Assembly (NCBI RefSeq): GCF_022751215.1 | Contig: NZ_JAICDG010000012.1 | Location: 7,032-62,321, forward strand | Origin: Actinomadura terrae | GTDB lineage: Bacteria > Actinomycetota > Actinomycetes > Streptosporangiales > Streptosporangiaceae | Reading direction: 5' to 3' | DNA: 55,290 bases | In this document: piece after piece, positions 15,575-24,031 of the stretch | Position numbering within the stretch: position 1 is the stretch's first letter | Layout: every line of letters starts with the position of its first letter | Notes under the pieces: generated by a model | What the model saw: the letters and a program-made list of their open reading frames with translations, nothing else | What the model was told of the DNA's origin: nothing | The model's database searches: none | Position numbers and translations under genes: made by a program

Positions 15575-16735
15575 ATGTCCCAGGGCAAGCAACGTCAGAT
15601 CAATCCGGACGCGTCTCCGGAGGGCCAGGCCTTTGCGCGGTTCCTGTGCGAATTGAGAGACACCCGTTATCTCTCCACCGAAGCAGTGAGAAAATTAGCG
15701 GGCATCGGTGACCGCACCCCTCTCAACGACTGCTTCCTGGGCTATGTGCTGCCCTGTGATGACTTCCTGGGGTACTTCATCCTGAAGGTCCTCGATAAGG
15801 CGAGGCGGCTGACCGATGAGGAGGGCACCGAACTCGATCGGCTGTACAGGGACGCCGTTGCCGCAGCCAAGCCGGCGGTCACCCCGCTGGACAAGCTGGG
15901 TGCCAGCTTGCGGGCCAAGCTGTACGAGCACCGGGCCGACCGGCATCTCCAACTGGCCGAGGGCTACCAGCGCAAATCCGAGATCCATCAGCGGCAGGCC
16001 GAGATCTTCCAGCGGCTGCGCACGGAGGACCACCAGGCGTTCGAACGTGCACGAGAAGAGGCTCGTGCCCTCTCAGCGCAGGCCCTGGGCGTGGTCGATG
16101 AGCTCGACAGCACCCTCGCGGCCGTGTTCCACGACGGGATCGAGCGCGGGGAGGACTTCGAGCACGCTGCTGACCTGCAGATCCAGCACCTGGCCGCAGT
16201 GCCCGCTCAGTGGAGGCGGGTAGAGGACGCCTGGCAGGCAAAGATCGACGCGGCGGTCCAGCACGAGCGGACCCAGGCCCAATCCCGGTTCGAGGAGTAT
16301 GAGGAGCAGATCAAACAGCACCAGGCGCTCCAGGACGCCGCCAATCAGAGGGCCGCCAGCCTGGGAATCGCCCTGCAACGTGTCCGGGCGCACAACGAGC
16401 AGATCCTTGACCAACTGGGGCAAGAACGCAGCGAACTCCGGCTTTGGCAGTCCCAGGACGCATTCGGTCGTGTCAGCGACCTGCGCGACATCGCCGCGTC
16501 CCACGACGGCATCCCCGCCAGCGACCTACCACCTTCATTGGTCATGGCGGGCGCGCCGGCCCCCTCAGAGCACCAGGTCCACCGCGCACCCCCTCCGCAG
16601 TTGCGCGCCCATAGTCCAAAGCCGCCACCCCCTGCGGTACCGCTCGAAAAGTCCCGTCAACGACGGTCCAGTAAGATGCGCCGGCTGGTGGCTTCGATAT
16701 TCAAGCGCCCCTCGTCCCCTCTATCTAACGACTGA
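15575..16735 (+). CDS. Coiled-coil protein with N-terminal HTH-like domain
   Basis: 386 aa from the ATG at 15575; the frame is open further upstream but that part does not look coding. Residues 8-95 resemble an Xre-like module (FARFLCELRDTRYLSTEAVRKLAGIGDRT, then DEEGTELDRLYRDAV). Residues 110-300 are a long Gln/Glu/Arg-rich coiled coil. The C-terminus is Pro-rich then basic (KSRQRRSSKMRRLV). There is no TM helix. It may be a structural or regulatory DNA-associated protein, and its plan parallels the proteins at 19042 and 43284. Function unknown. Confidence 0.7.
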   Translation: MSQGKQRQINPDASPEGQAFARFLCELRDTRYLSTEAVRKLAGIGDRTPLNDCFLGYVLPCDDFLGYFILKVLDKARRLTDEEGTELDRLYRDAVAAAKPAVTPLDKLGASLRAKLYEHRADRHLQLAEGYQRKSEIHQRQAEIFQRLRTEDHQAFERAREEARALSAQALGVVDELDSTLAAVFHDGIERGEDFEHAADLQIQHLAAVPAQWRRVEDAWQAKIDAAVQHERTQAQSRFEEYEEQIKQHQALQDAANQRAASLGIALQRVRAHNEQILDQLGQERSELRLWQSQDAFGRVSDLRDIAASHDGIPASDLPPSLVMAGAPAPSEHQVHRAPPPQLRAHSPKPPPPAVPLEKSRQRRSSKMRRLVASIFKRPSSPLSND

Positions 16736-16752
16736 AGCCCTCAGAGGGCTTC
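16734..16752 (+). terminator. Hairpin terminator overlapping the stop codon
   Basis: GAAGCCCTC (16734-16742), one base, GAGGGCTTC (16744-16752): a perfect 9-bp inverted repeat starting within the TGA of the coiled-coil gene. Confidence 0.65.
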
Positions 16753-17015
16753 TGGCGCCTAACTCCTGCGCGCGATATGCCAGGTCCCGTTCAGTCTCTT
16801 CGCGGCTCTCCGATGCTCTGACGGCTTCATCGGATGCTTCTCCATCCCAGAAGCGCCCAAAAGTCACTGTGGGTGACCATGCTCGCTGCGCATTCCGGGG
16901 CCGTCCCCACGTGCTCGGGGCGGGGTGGGGTCAGCGCCCGCCTGGTCCAGGCGGGCGAGGGTGCGTGTCACGACTGCGGACGCGGCTAGGAAGTTCCGGC
17001 GGGGGGTAGCCGGTC

Positions 17016-17339
17016 GTGCAGGACTTTCTGAAGGTCGTCACTATGCTCACCGAGCTGGCCGCCAACCGCGCCAACATGAACACCGCGACCAACCCCGAGG
17101 CCGACTGGCTGTTCCCCGGCGGCCGCGCCGGGCGACCTCTCACCCCCGGTGCTCTCCATCAGCAGCTTCGCGCCCTGGGCCTTCCGGTCGCCCAGACCCG
17201 CACCGCCGCGTTCCGCCAGCTCGTCCTCCAAGCCCCGGCCCCCGTCGTCGCCCAAGCACTCGGCTACAACCCCGGCACCGCCACCAAGCACGTCGCCGCC
17301 GCCGGTGGAACGTGGGCCCGCTACCCCGCTCAGCGGTGA
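17016..17339 (+). pseudogene. C-terminal fragment of an integrase-like protein
   Basis: About 107 codons resembling the C-terminal part of actinomycete integrase-like proteins: a DWLFPGGRAGRPL motif, then ALHQQLRALGLP, RTAAFRQLVLQAPAPVVAQALGY, and a final GGTWARY. The N-terminal and main catalytic boxes are missing, and an in-frame TAG lies just upstream at 17007, so this is a remnant and not a working recombinase. It points to an earlier integrative element at this place. Confidence 0.6.
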
Positions 17340-17796
17340 CGCGCCCGCGCGCCCTCCAGGCCGTCCAACAACCCGCTCAGACGTCCGCTGAGAGCCTCCA
17401 ACGCGCGAGCGGCATGGTCCACCCGCGAACGATCCGGCTCACCCTCGCGCGCCGCGGCCTGACCCGTCAGCCGACTCCCATACGCCTGCACAAGCCGCCG
17501 CATCACCTGCAACTCCGCCAGCACCCGCTCGTCAACAGGCGCGCCGTCGGACCGGGCGGCCTCAAGCGCGGCCTCAGCCACCAGGTTCGCCGCCGTGACA
17601 CCGGCCTTGCCCGGGCCGCCGCCTGCACCAGAGCATGCTCCTCCTCGGTGAACCGCACCGACACCCGGAACCGCCTCCCGCCCTGCAAACGCCGACGCCG
17701 CCGCGCCGCGAGGTTCCCAGCCACCGCGACATCATCGACGACAACACGGTGCCTAGTCCTTCCACTACGCGCGAAAGGTCCCGATGACACCGCCAA
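17330..17796 (-). pseudogene. Frameshifted mobC-like gene
   Basis: Two overlapping frames together make one MobC-like protein. The first (from 17796) gives RRRRLQGGRRFRVSVRFTEEEHALVQAAA, the ribbon-helix-helix start also found in the intact MobC at 23232-23780. After about 17610 the homologous continuation (AGVTAANLVAEAALEAAR, then the long C-terminal helix) is in another frame and runs to 17330. One indel in the Ala-rich junction explains this. No relaxase gene follows, so it is a decayed second mobilisation gene or one end of a lost element. Confidence 0.6.
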
Positions 17797-17872
17797 CGCC
17801 GCCCCCCGGCCCCCACCACGTCATCCCAGTTCACGATCACACCGACTCACAACAGCCGCCGATGGAGGTCAG

Positions 17873-18438
17873 ATGGCCGCCCAAGTCTTCACCCTGCTAG
17901 GCGTCATGGTCGGTGCGTTCACCTCCTACCTGACCAGCGCCTTCAATGAGAGAACCCGATCCCGCAGAGAGCAAAACCAAAGGTGGGCTGAGAAGCGACT
18001 GGACACCTACACAGAGTTCATCGCCAGCATCAAGGAGTTCACCACGCTCACCAGGGCGCTCGCCGCCACCGCCGGTCTGGTCGATCGGACACCCCCAATC
18101 GATCGGGACGAGGGCTTGGAGCTGTTACGAAGAGCAGAGCTAGCGCGAGGTCGAGCGATGGAAAGATGTCCCTACTGGCTGATGCGCAGACTCTTCGCGC
18201 GGCAAGGGCCTTGAACCGAGCAAGCTGGCAGTTGGAAGGCTATGCCAGGGGCCTCCTTACTGCAGACAACGAGCAGTGGCAAGACGCCCAACGGGCCTAC
18301 AACAGAGCCATCAACGACTTCCACGAACAAGCTCGGCGCGAGGTGGGGGTTCCCGGGGCCTATGCAGCACGCGCGCTAGCACCCTCACCACGTCAGGAGG
18401 CGTTCGAAGCACTTGCCGGAGAGGAACTCTGGACCTGA
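17873..18438 (+). pseudogene. Frameshifted membrane-anchored hypothetical protein
   Basis: Starts MAAQVFTLLGVMVGAFTSYL with a GGAGG site 5-6 nt upstream. One N-terminal TM helix is followed by a charged helix (RRWAEKRLDTYTEF-like). The frame leaves the homologous path near 18160, where a -1 shift at GAAAG (18157-18163) restores a long helical C-terminus (LLADAQTLRAARALNRASW, ending EALAGEELWT at 18438). The unshifted frame ends at 18214. It is probably a simple frameshift mutation or read error; programmed slippage cannot be excluded. Confidence 0.6.
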
Positions 18439-18629
18439 CGGCCCAGACGCTCCTCCCTTCGATGGGCGAGTCACTAGCCGAGACATCCCATCCTCGCAAC
18501 GGTGTCGCCGAGCGAGGACTGCCGTCGTGAATACGACACAGTCGAATACGGCAGGGCACCGGTCGACCATGTCGCAGAGTTCGCATTCGACGGGGGCCAG
18601 CATGAGGAGGGCGTCGCGTGGCGCGTGGG

Positions 18630-18788
18630 TCAGCCGCAGCGCAGGGTCTCCCAGACGATCTGGAGAGCGCTCCACAGGGCAAGGCGCAGGTACTCCAGCC
18701 GCAGCCGGGCGCGCCAGTACCTGGCGGCGTGTCGGCTCTCGGGGGCCTGGTCGCGGGTGTGGCCGGGGTCGGTGCTGGGGTCGGTCAT
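18630..18788 (-). CDS. 52-aa basic hypothetical protein
   Basis: Starts MTDPSTDPGHTRDQ and ends QIVWETLRCG, with an AGGAAGGA site about 11 nt upstream. The C-terminal half is an amphipathic helix (RLRLEYLRLALWSALQIVW). A second short frame (18385-18603) with four cysteines follows in the same direction but is less convincing. Coding status is moderate to low. Confidence 0.35.
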   Translation of the reverse strand: MTDPSTDPGHTRDQAPESRHAARYWRARLRLEYLRLALWSALQIVWETLRCG

Positions 18789-19041
18789 GGCGTGGTGGTC
18801 CTTCCTGCCTCCGGGCCAGGGTGCCCGGGGATCGCCGGGCCGGAGCGCGACGCCCCGGGGCCTGCGACCAGGACATTGCGGTCGGCTCCGAGCCGCCAGG
18901 GGCGTGGACGGGTCACCGGCGCCAGCGGACCGATCACGCCCGGTTGTGGACACCGGCACCACAGCCGGGGACACCCGGCCCTCACCGGCGGCGACCGCTC
19001 CTACGCTGGGCTGCAGCGCCCATGGACACGTGGAGACGGCT

Positions 19042-19821
19042 GTGGACGAAAACGATCGTGACATCCCTCCCGACATCCACGACCTGAACCTGGCCGCAGT
19101 CGCCACCGATGCCGAGCTGGTGGCGAGTCTGCGGATCCTGCAGGCCCGGGCGGGGAGGCTGAGTCTGCGCGAGTTGGAGAGCAGGGCACGCCGCGCCGGC
19201 CTGCACCTGCCCAGAGCCACCGCCAACAAGATCCTCAACGGAGACCGCGCTCCCACCCGGGACGAGTTGATCGCGCTGGTGCGCGCCTGCAAAATCCCGG
19301 CCGACCAGCTCAGGCCATGGGTGGCGGCCTGGGAGCGCATCGCCAGCGGCGGCACGCACGCCATGGAACTCAAGCGCCTGCGCGAGCAGGTACGCCAACG
19401 GGCGCTCGCGCAAGTCCGCAAGGACAAGGCCCGCCTGACCGCCGAGGTCGACGCCCTGAAAGAACAGGCCAACAGCCTGAGAGACCAGGTAGCCGCCGCT
19501 GAACAACGACTCCGATCAGCTCAGCCGACCGCAGGGCCGGAGACACCGCCTTCCACCCGCCGCACGCTGACAGCAGCGACGCTGGCGCTGTTACTGCTGG
19601 CAGGAACCACCGCAAGCGCAGCCGCCCCGCCCGCCCTCCCGCACGACCTACCTCCCCTCCCCCCACCACGCCCTATTAGGGGGTTCCACTCACCGCTAGA
19701 ACCCATTGCGCCACCCACAGGCCCCATTGGGCCGCTCAACCCATCACAACGCCCTATTGAGCCGCCCGCATCACCGCCCCCATCACACGGAGGCTCCCTC
19801 ATCATCCCCCGGCAACCGTAG
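19042..19821 (+). CDS. HTH, coiled coil and single-TM protein with Pro-rich tail
   Basis: 259 aa from GTG 19042, with GGAGA 6 nt ahead. Residues 20-95 are an Xre-like module (LVASLRILQARAGRLSLREL, then LPRATANKILNGDRAPTRDEL, then WVAAWERI), closely paralleling the module in the protein at 43284. Residues 105-160 are a coiled coil. A TM helix follows (TLTAATLALLLLAGTTASA, about 175-193), and the tail is Pro-rich with repeated PLxP/PIxP steps. It is likely a membrane-tethered DNA-binding protein with an extracytoplasmic tail. Function unknown. Confidence 0.7.
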   Translation: MDENDRDIPPDIHDLNLAAVATDAELVASLRILQARAGRLSLRELESRARRAGLHLPRATANKILNGDRAPTRDELIALVRACKIPADQLRPWVAAWERIASGGTHAMELKRLREQVRQRALAQVRKDKARLTAEVDALKEQANSLRDQVAAAEQRLRSAQPTAGPETPPSTRRTLTAATLALLLLAGTTASAAAPPALPHDLPPLPPPRPIRGFHSPLEPIAPPTGPIGPLNPSQRPIEPPASPPPSHGGSLIIPRQP

Positions 19822-20103
19822 AGCCCCCGGTGCAACACCCGTGCCCCGGCAAGTAGGACACCGTCGAACTCGACAGGGCACCGGTCGGCGCGGCCACCGA
19901 CCTCTAGCGCTGCGCGTCCGCCTCGCCGACGTCCTGGCACACGTCGCGCCTCGCCCGCCGACTGGCTTCCGGTCCGGCACGACGGGATAAGGAGGCCGCT
20001 TGCGTTTCCGGGCACTTGGGATCTTGCAGTCTGAGGGCCTGGTCCGGTCACAACGAGGAAAGGGGACTTTTGCGAGCGCATACTCCTTTCAAGGGGGCCT
20101 GCC

Positions 20104-20658
20104 ATGACGACTGCGGCACACGAGAACCGGTACTGGCATCCCGACGGGAGCTACACGACCGTCGTTCACAACCTCGGCGGCGTCTGGGCCTATCACAGCA
20201 GTGGCGCAACGGCGCACTGGACGCCGTCTGGCTGGGTCACCGACTCTTACGGCCAGCTCTACAGTCAGGTGTACGCCCAGTCCTACGAGCAGCCGTCGTA
20301 CGCTCAGGAAGCGCCTGCGGTTACGGGCGGCCAGCCCACGCCTGGGCGCCGGGCGGCTTACATCATTCTGGGCATCGAGGCCAGCCTTATCGTCGGGCTT
20401 CTTGTCTTCCTTGTTCTGTACGAGGCAGTGCAGTTCATGCGCTCGCACCCCTCGGTTCTGTTGGTGTTGTTGGGTGTGGTGGTCATGGCGGGCTTGGCAC
20501 TCCTGCGCGGCGGAAATGACGGCGGTGGCGGCGGGGGTGGTTTCGGACCCGAGCCGCCAAGCGTGTCGCACGCCCCGGCCGACTGGCGCGATTGCAACGG
20601 CAACCTGTACCGCGGGGGACAGATGATCCAACCTCGTGGCGGCTGGAAGTCGAGCTAG
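20104..20658 (+). CDS. Two-TM hypothetical membrane protein
   Basis: 184 aa. The Tyr/Ser/Gln-rich N-terminal half (YWHPDGSYTTVVHNLGGVWAY and similar) looks like a substrate-poor extracytoplasmic or low-complexity region. Two TM helices follow at about 84-104 and 113-133, then a Gly run and a short C-terminal DCNGNLYRGG motif. GGGGG lies ahead of the ATG. It ends 112 bp before the convergent relaxase gene. No family is recognised. Confidence 0.65.
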   Translation: MTTAAHENRYWHPDGSYTTVVHNLGGVWAYHSSGATAHWTPSGWVTDSYGQLYSQVYAQSYEQPSYAQEAPAVTGGQPTPGRRAAYIILGIEASLIVGLLVFLVLYEAVQFMRSHPSVLLVLLGVVVMAGLALLRGGNDGGGGGGGFGPEPPSVSHAPADWRDCNGNLYRGGQMIQPRGGWKSS

Positions 20659-20769
20659 CGACCGCTCTTGGAGGTCTCTGGCGACGTCCGGCTGGGCTGG
20701 GAATGAGTGATGCCCGGGGACGGGAAGGGCGCGCATCACCGCGGTCCGCAGCCGGCCAGCGGCGGCGGT

Positions 20770-23235
20770 CTATCGGGTCGGGCCGTTGTGGCGGCTGGGG
20801 CCGTGGTGGGGTGGTTTGGGGCGGCGGTGGGGGTCGTCGGGGCGGGTGGTTTGGGTGGGTTGTTGGGGTGGGGTGTGCTGGCGTTGTCGCTGTTCCTGGT
20901 CGGCGCGGTCGGCGGGTAGGGCGTTGCGGGCGGCGTGTTCGGTGCGGAGTTCGGCGAGGCGAGCACGGGCGGTGGTGGGGGCGTGTTGGGCGGACGCGTG
21001 GAGGATGTGGCGGACGGCGCGGTAGGCGGCGCGGGCCTCGGGGGTCAGGTCGGCGGCGCGGTCGGGTGCGGTGTGGACGTCGTCGGTGATCGCTGCGGCG
21101 AGGTGGTGGTTCCAGCGGTCGGTCAGGTCGGTGTGTTCGGCGGTGGCGGTGCCCTCGCGCCAGGCCGAGGGGCCACGTGTGGGGTAGGGCGCGGCGGCGC
21201 GGCGGGTGAGGTCGGCGAGGTGGGCGTGGGCGTACTGGTGGGCGGTGGTGGCGGCGGCGAGCTCGGCGTGGGCGGCGGCCTGGGCGCGGGCGAGCTGGGC
21301 GCGGGTGGTGCCGTGCGCATACAGCGCCAGGCGTCCTCGGTCGGCGAGGGAGGCCAGCTCGGCCAGGCGGGCGCGGGCGGTGTCCTGGTCCTGGCGAGCG
21401 GCGTCCAGGCGCATCCGGGCGGCGGGCAACTCGACCTCGGCGGCGGCTGCGTCCACCAGGGCGCCGGCGCGCTCGCGCAGTCGCGTGGCGGCCGGGCCGT
21501 CCCCGGCGCGGGCCTGCCGCAGCAGCTCGGCGGTCCGGTCCTGGAGCGCGCTGTCCCTGGCCAGGTCGGCGGCGGCGCGGTCGATCCGGCGGTGCAGGGC
21601 AGCATCGCCGAGGCGTCCGTGGGGGCGCCGGTGCCAGGGCGGTGCGACGCCGTCGACATGGGCGCGCGCAACGTACTCGCAGCGCCCCGCGCCTTCGGTC
21701 AGCGCGGCGGCCTGGCGGCGGTGCTGCTGATGGTCGTGCCACGCCCGGATCAGGGCCACCAGGGCGAGCACGGCCAGGACCAGGGCGGCGATCGCCACCA
21801 CCACCGCGACGTCCTCGGCGCCGCCGCCAGGACGGGAGGCGGCGCGGACGGCCCGGGCGGCGTCGGCCAGCTCCCGCGCGGGCCCGCCGTGGCGGGCGCC
21901 GCTGTGGTGATGGTCGTGATGGTGGGCGGCAGGGTGCGGGCGGTGGGGTGTCTGCGCTGACCAGGCCAGGGTGTAGGCGGTAGCCGCGAGGTCGGCGGGC
22001 AGTTCCCCCTCGATCCGGTCGGCCAGCAGGCTCAGCAGCGCGGCGGTATCGGACGCCGTCTTCGACCACGCGAGGGTGTTCTCCAACGGCAGGTCCTGCA
22101 GTTGGCGGGCGGCGGCCTCCACGCGGTCGAGGGCGTCCCACCACTGCCCGGCCGCCCCACCTGCAGGGGGTAGGGGCGGCGCGGACGGCGCGGCGTCGAC
22201 GTGCCGACGCGCGCCCGCCGCGCCCGCCGCGCCCGCCGGGTTCGGCGCTGCGCGGGTGCCGGCGGCGACGTCGTTGGCGTGCTGCCACGCCGGGAGCGCG
22301 TCCGGCGGCGTGGTCCTGGCCGTCGCCGGCGAGGTCGTCCAGCGGGTGCGGAGTTTGGGCAGCGACAGGTCGGCAGCGAGTTTCCCCCCGCCGTACCAGA
22401 TCGGCCGGTCGGTGCCGGAGGCCTGCGCGGGCAGCGCGACGGAGTATCCGATCACCTGCGTGCGGTCGCCTCGGGCGTAGCGGGGGCGGGCCAGGAGCCC
22501 GGCTTCAGCGAGCGCGTCCACGAACTCGGCCTCGCCGGTGGCGAGGGTGGCGGCGGCGCGGACCTTGCGGGCCAGCGTCTGGGTCTCGGGGACGGCGCGG
22601 CCGCCGGGCCGTCCCTGCGCCCGCGCCCGGTCGGTGGCGCGCTGCGCGCGCTCTTTGGCGGCGCGGGTGTAGCCGGGCATCCCGCGCCCGGCGCGGCCCG
22701 GGACGACATACAGCCCGTACCGGCGCTCCATGTCCGCGCACAGGCGGGACATGGCCATCCGGTCCCGTCCCGGGACCGCGATCCTCAGGTCCTCGCGCAC
22801 CAGGTTGACGGCGATGTGGATGTGGTCGTTGCCGCCAGAGGAGGGGCCATGGTGAACCGCGATCCACCGGCACCCGGCGGTACCGGCCGCCTCGTCGGCC
22901 TCGAACCCCAGCCGGCGCACGGCGGTGCGGGCGACCTCGACCCATTGCCCATCGTCCAGGCGCTCGCCGGGCGGCAGGGAGATCGCGCAGTGCCACACCC
23001 AGCCGTCGTGCGGGGCCACCCCGGCGATGCGGCGGTGCGCGTCCAGGTCCCGCGCCACCTCCAGCACCCGCGGCCAGTCCCCGGGCCGCTCCAGGCGGGT
23101 GCCGTCGGCGATGCCCAGCGTCGCGGCGGCCGCGATGACGCGCTGGTCCCGGTGCTCATCGGAGTCGCCCTTGCCGAACAGGTAGCGGACCAGCCCTCCG
23201 ATGTTCGAGCCCCGCTTCATGATCTTGTTGTTCAT
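20770..23235 (-). CDS. MobA/VirD2-type relaxase
   Basis: 821 aa. Relaxases nick oriT and stay covalently bound to the transferred strand. The N-terminus has the actinobacterial pattern (GGLVRYLFGKG, with Tyr18 a candidate nicking residue), then the metal-binding histidine motif HHGPSSGGNDHIHI (128-141). A Pro/Ala-rich middle leads to a TM helix (VAVVVAIAALVLAVLALVAL) and a long helical, Ala/Arg-rich C-terminal half. The ATG overlaps the mobC stop (ATGA), so the two proteins are co-produced. This is a single-stranded mobilisation system, separate from the FtsK-type transfer operon at the left. No coupling protein is seen nearby. Confidence 0.88.
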   Translation of the reverse strand: MNNKIMKRGSNIGGLVRYLFGKGDSDEHRDQRVIAAAATLGIADGTRLERPGDWPRVLEVARDLDAHRRIAGVAPHDGWVWHCAISLPPGERLDDGQWVEVARTAVRRLGFEADEAAGTAGCRWIAVHHGPSSGGNDHIHIAVNLVREDLRIAVPGRDRMAMSRLCADMERRYGLYVVPGRAGRGMPGYTRAAKERAQRATDRARAQGRPGGRAVPETQTLARKVRAAATLATGEAEFVDALAEAGLLARPRYARGDRTQVIGYSVALPAQASGTDRPIWYGGGKLAADLSLPKLRTRWTTSPATARTTPPDALPAWQHANDVAAGTRAAPNPAGAAGAAGARRHVDAAPSAPPLPPAGGAAGQWWDALDRVEAAARQLQDLPLENTLAWSKTASDTAALLSLLADRIEGELPADLAATAYTLAWSAQTPHRPHPAAHHHDHHHSGARHGGPARELADAARAVRAASRPGGGAEDVAVVVAIAALVLAVLALVALIRAWHDHQQHRRQAAALTEGAGRCEYVARAHVDGVAPPWHRRPHGRLGDAALHRRIDRAAADLARDSALQDRTAELLRQARAGDGPAATRLRERAGALVDAAAAEVELPAARMRLDAARQDQDTARARLAELASLADRGRLALYAHGTTRAQLARAQAAAHAELAAATTAHQYAHAHLADLTRRAAAPYPTRGPSAWREGTATAEHTDLTDRWNHHLAAAITDDVHTAPDRAADLTPEARAAYRAVRHILHASAQHAPTTARARLAELRTEHAARNALPADRADQEQRQRQHTPPQQPTQTTRPDDPHRRPKPPHHGPSRHNGPTR

Positions 23236-23780
23236 CCGGTAACCCGCCGTTCGTCTTCGCCGCAGCGGGCGGTGTGGCGGGTGGGGCGGGGGTCCAGCGG
23301 CGCGATCGCCACGTCCAACCGTGCGACGGCGCGAGCCACCGCGGCCATAGTCGCCTCGACCGCACCGGCGGCCGGGACGTTCCCGGAGCTGGCGGCGGCG
23401 GCGAGCTGGTTGACGTTGCCGCCGATCGCGGCGAGGAACCCCCGGACGGCGGCCAGCTCGGAGGCCAGCGCCCGCCGGTCGGCGACCGGCATCTGCCGGG
23501 TCCCGCGTCCGGTGAGCGAGGCGAGCACAGTCTCGGCGATCAAGTGCGGGACAGTGAGACCAGCTGCGTCGGCGGCAGCCTGAACCAGGCGCTGCTCCTC
23601 GTCGGTGAACCGGACGCTGTACTTGTTGCCTCGCCCGCCCTGCGCGCGCCGCCGCCGCGCGGGCTGCCCCGCCTCGCCCTGGCGTTCGTTCCGCTCGGCG
23701 CTCGGTCCGGTGACGGACTCGGCTGGGCGAGGAGCCGGGACGTCGGCGTCGACGTCGGCGGTCCCTTCACCGTCGTCCAC
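23232..23780 (-). CDS. MobC-family relaxosome accessory protein
   Basis: 182 aa from a GTG with AAGGGGG upstream. After a disordered acidic-to-basic N-terminus, a ribbon-helix-helix-like segment (KYSVRFTDEEQRLVQAAADAAG) is followed by the long MobC helical region (LASELAAVRGFLAAIGGNVNQLA), where the GGNVNQLA signature is typical. MobC binds oriT and helps the relaxase nick. It overlaps the relaxase start and lies 54 bp from a perfect hairpin that may be oriT. A frameshifted paralogue lies at 17330-17796. Confidence 0.88.
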   Translation of the reverse strand: MDDGEGTADVDADVPAPRPAESVTGPSAERNERQGEAGQPARRRRAQGGRGNKYSVRFTDEEQRLVQAAADAAGLTVPHLIAETVLASLTGRGTRQMPVADRRALASELAAVRGFLAAIGGNVNQLAAAASSGNVPAAGAVEATMAAVARAVARLDVAIAPLDPRPTRHTARCGEDERRVTG

Positions 23781-23833
23781 CTGCAGGCCCCCCTTCCGAG
23801 CGGAGCGCCCGCCCCGTGATCCAGGGGCGGAAT

Positions 23834-23862
23834 GATCACCCTCCGAAGGTAGGAGGGTGATC
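23834..23862. promoter_or_regulatory. Candidate oriT hairpin upstream of mobC
   Basis: GATCACCCTCC (23834-23844) and its perfect complement GGAGGGTGATC (23852-23862) flank a 7-nt loop. It is 54 bp upstream of mobC. Many MobC/relaxase systems have an 8-12-bp inverted repeat next to nic in this position. The nick site itself cannot be read off. It could also be an operator for mobC. Confidence 0.55.
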
Positions 23863-23960
23863 CACTCGGGCGGAAGCTCGTCGCGCCGATCAGGCGCCTG
23901 TTCTTCATCTTGCTCCGCCGGGGTGGACCAAGATGTATTGCGTCAGATGGGGCCGGTATT

Positions 23961-24031
23961 TGTCGAGCGCGGAGCAAATGTCAGTGGGAACGCGGACTAG
24001 TTGTCAGCGGGCGACGCGGAGTAGTTGTCAG
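23961..24031 (+). repeat. Left transposon end with three 23-24-bp repeats
   Basis: CGCGGA recurs at 23968, 23991 and 24015, and TGTCAG at 23979, 24002 and 24026, giving three units of 23-24 bp, consistent with multiple TniA-binding sites. The stop codon of the last transposition gene (24028) falls inside the third unit. Confidence 0.8.

Noticed and set aside
16925..17872. Long plus-strand frame leading into the membrane protein at 17873
   Set aside because: Crosses the integrase remnant and mobC pseudogene in a non-coding frame; the true start has GGAGG at 17864-17868.
20483..22288. 601-codon minus-strand frame overlapping the relaxase
   Set aside because: Arg/Pro-rich low-complexity translation in another frame of the same strand; the relaxase frame has the motifs and codon bias.
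22201..23583. 460-codon plus-strand frame opposite relaxase and mobC
   Set aside because: Antisense shadow without start signal or recognisable domain.
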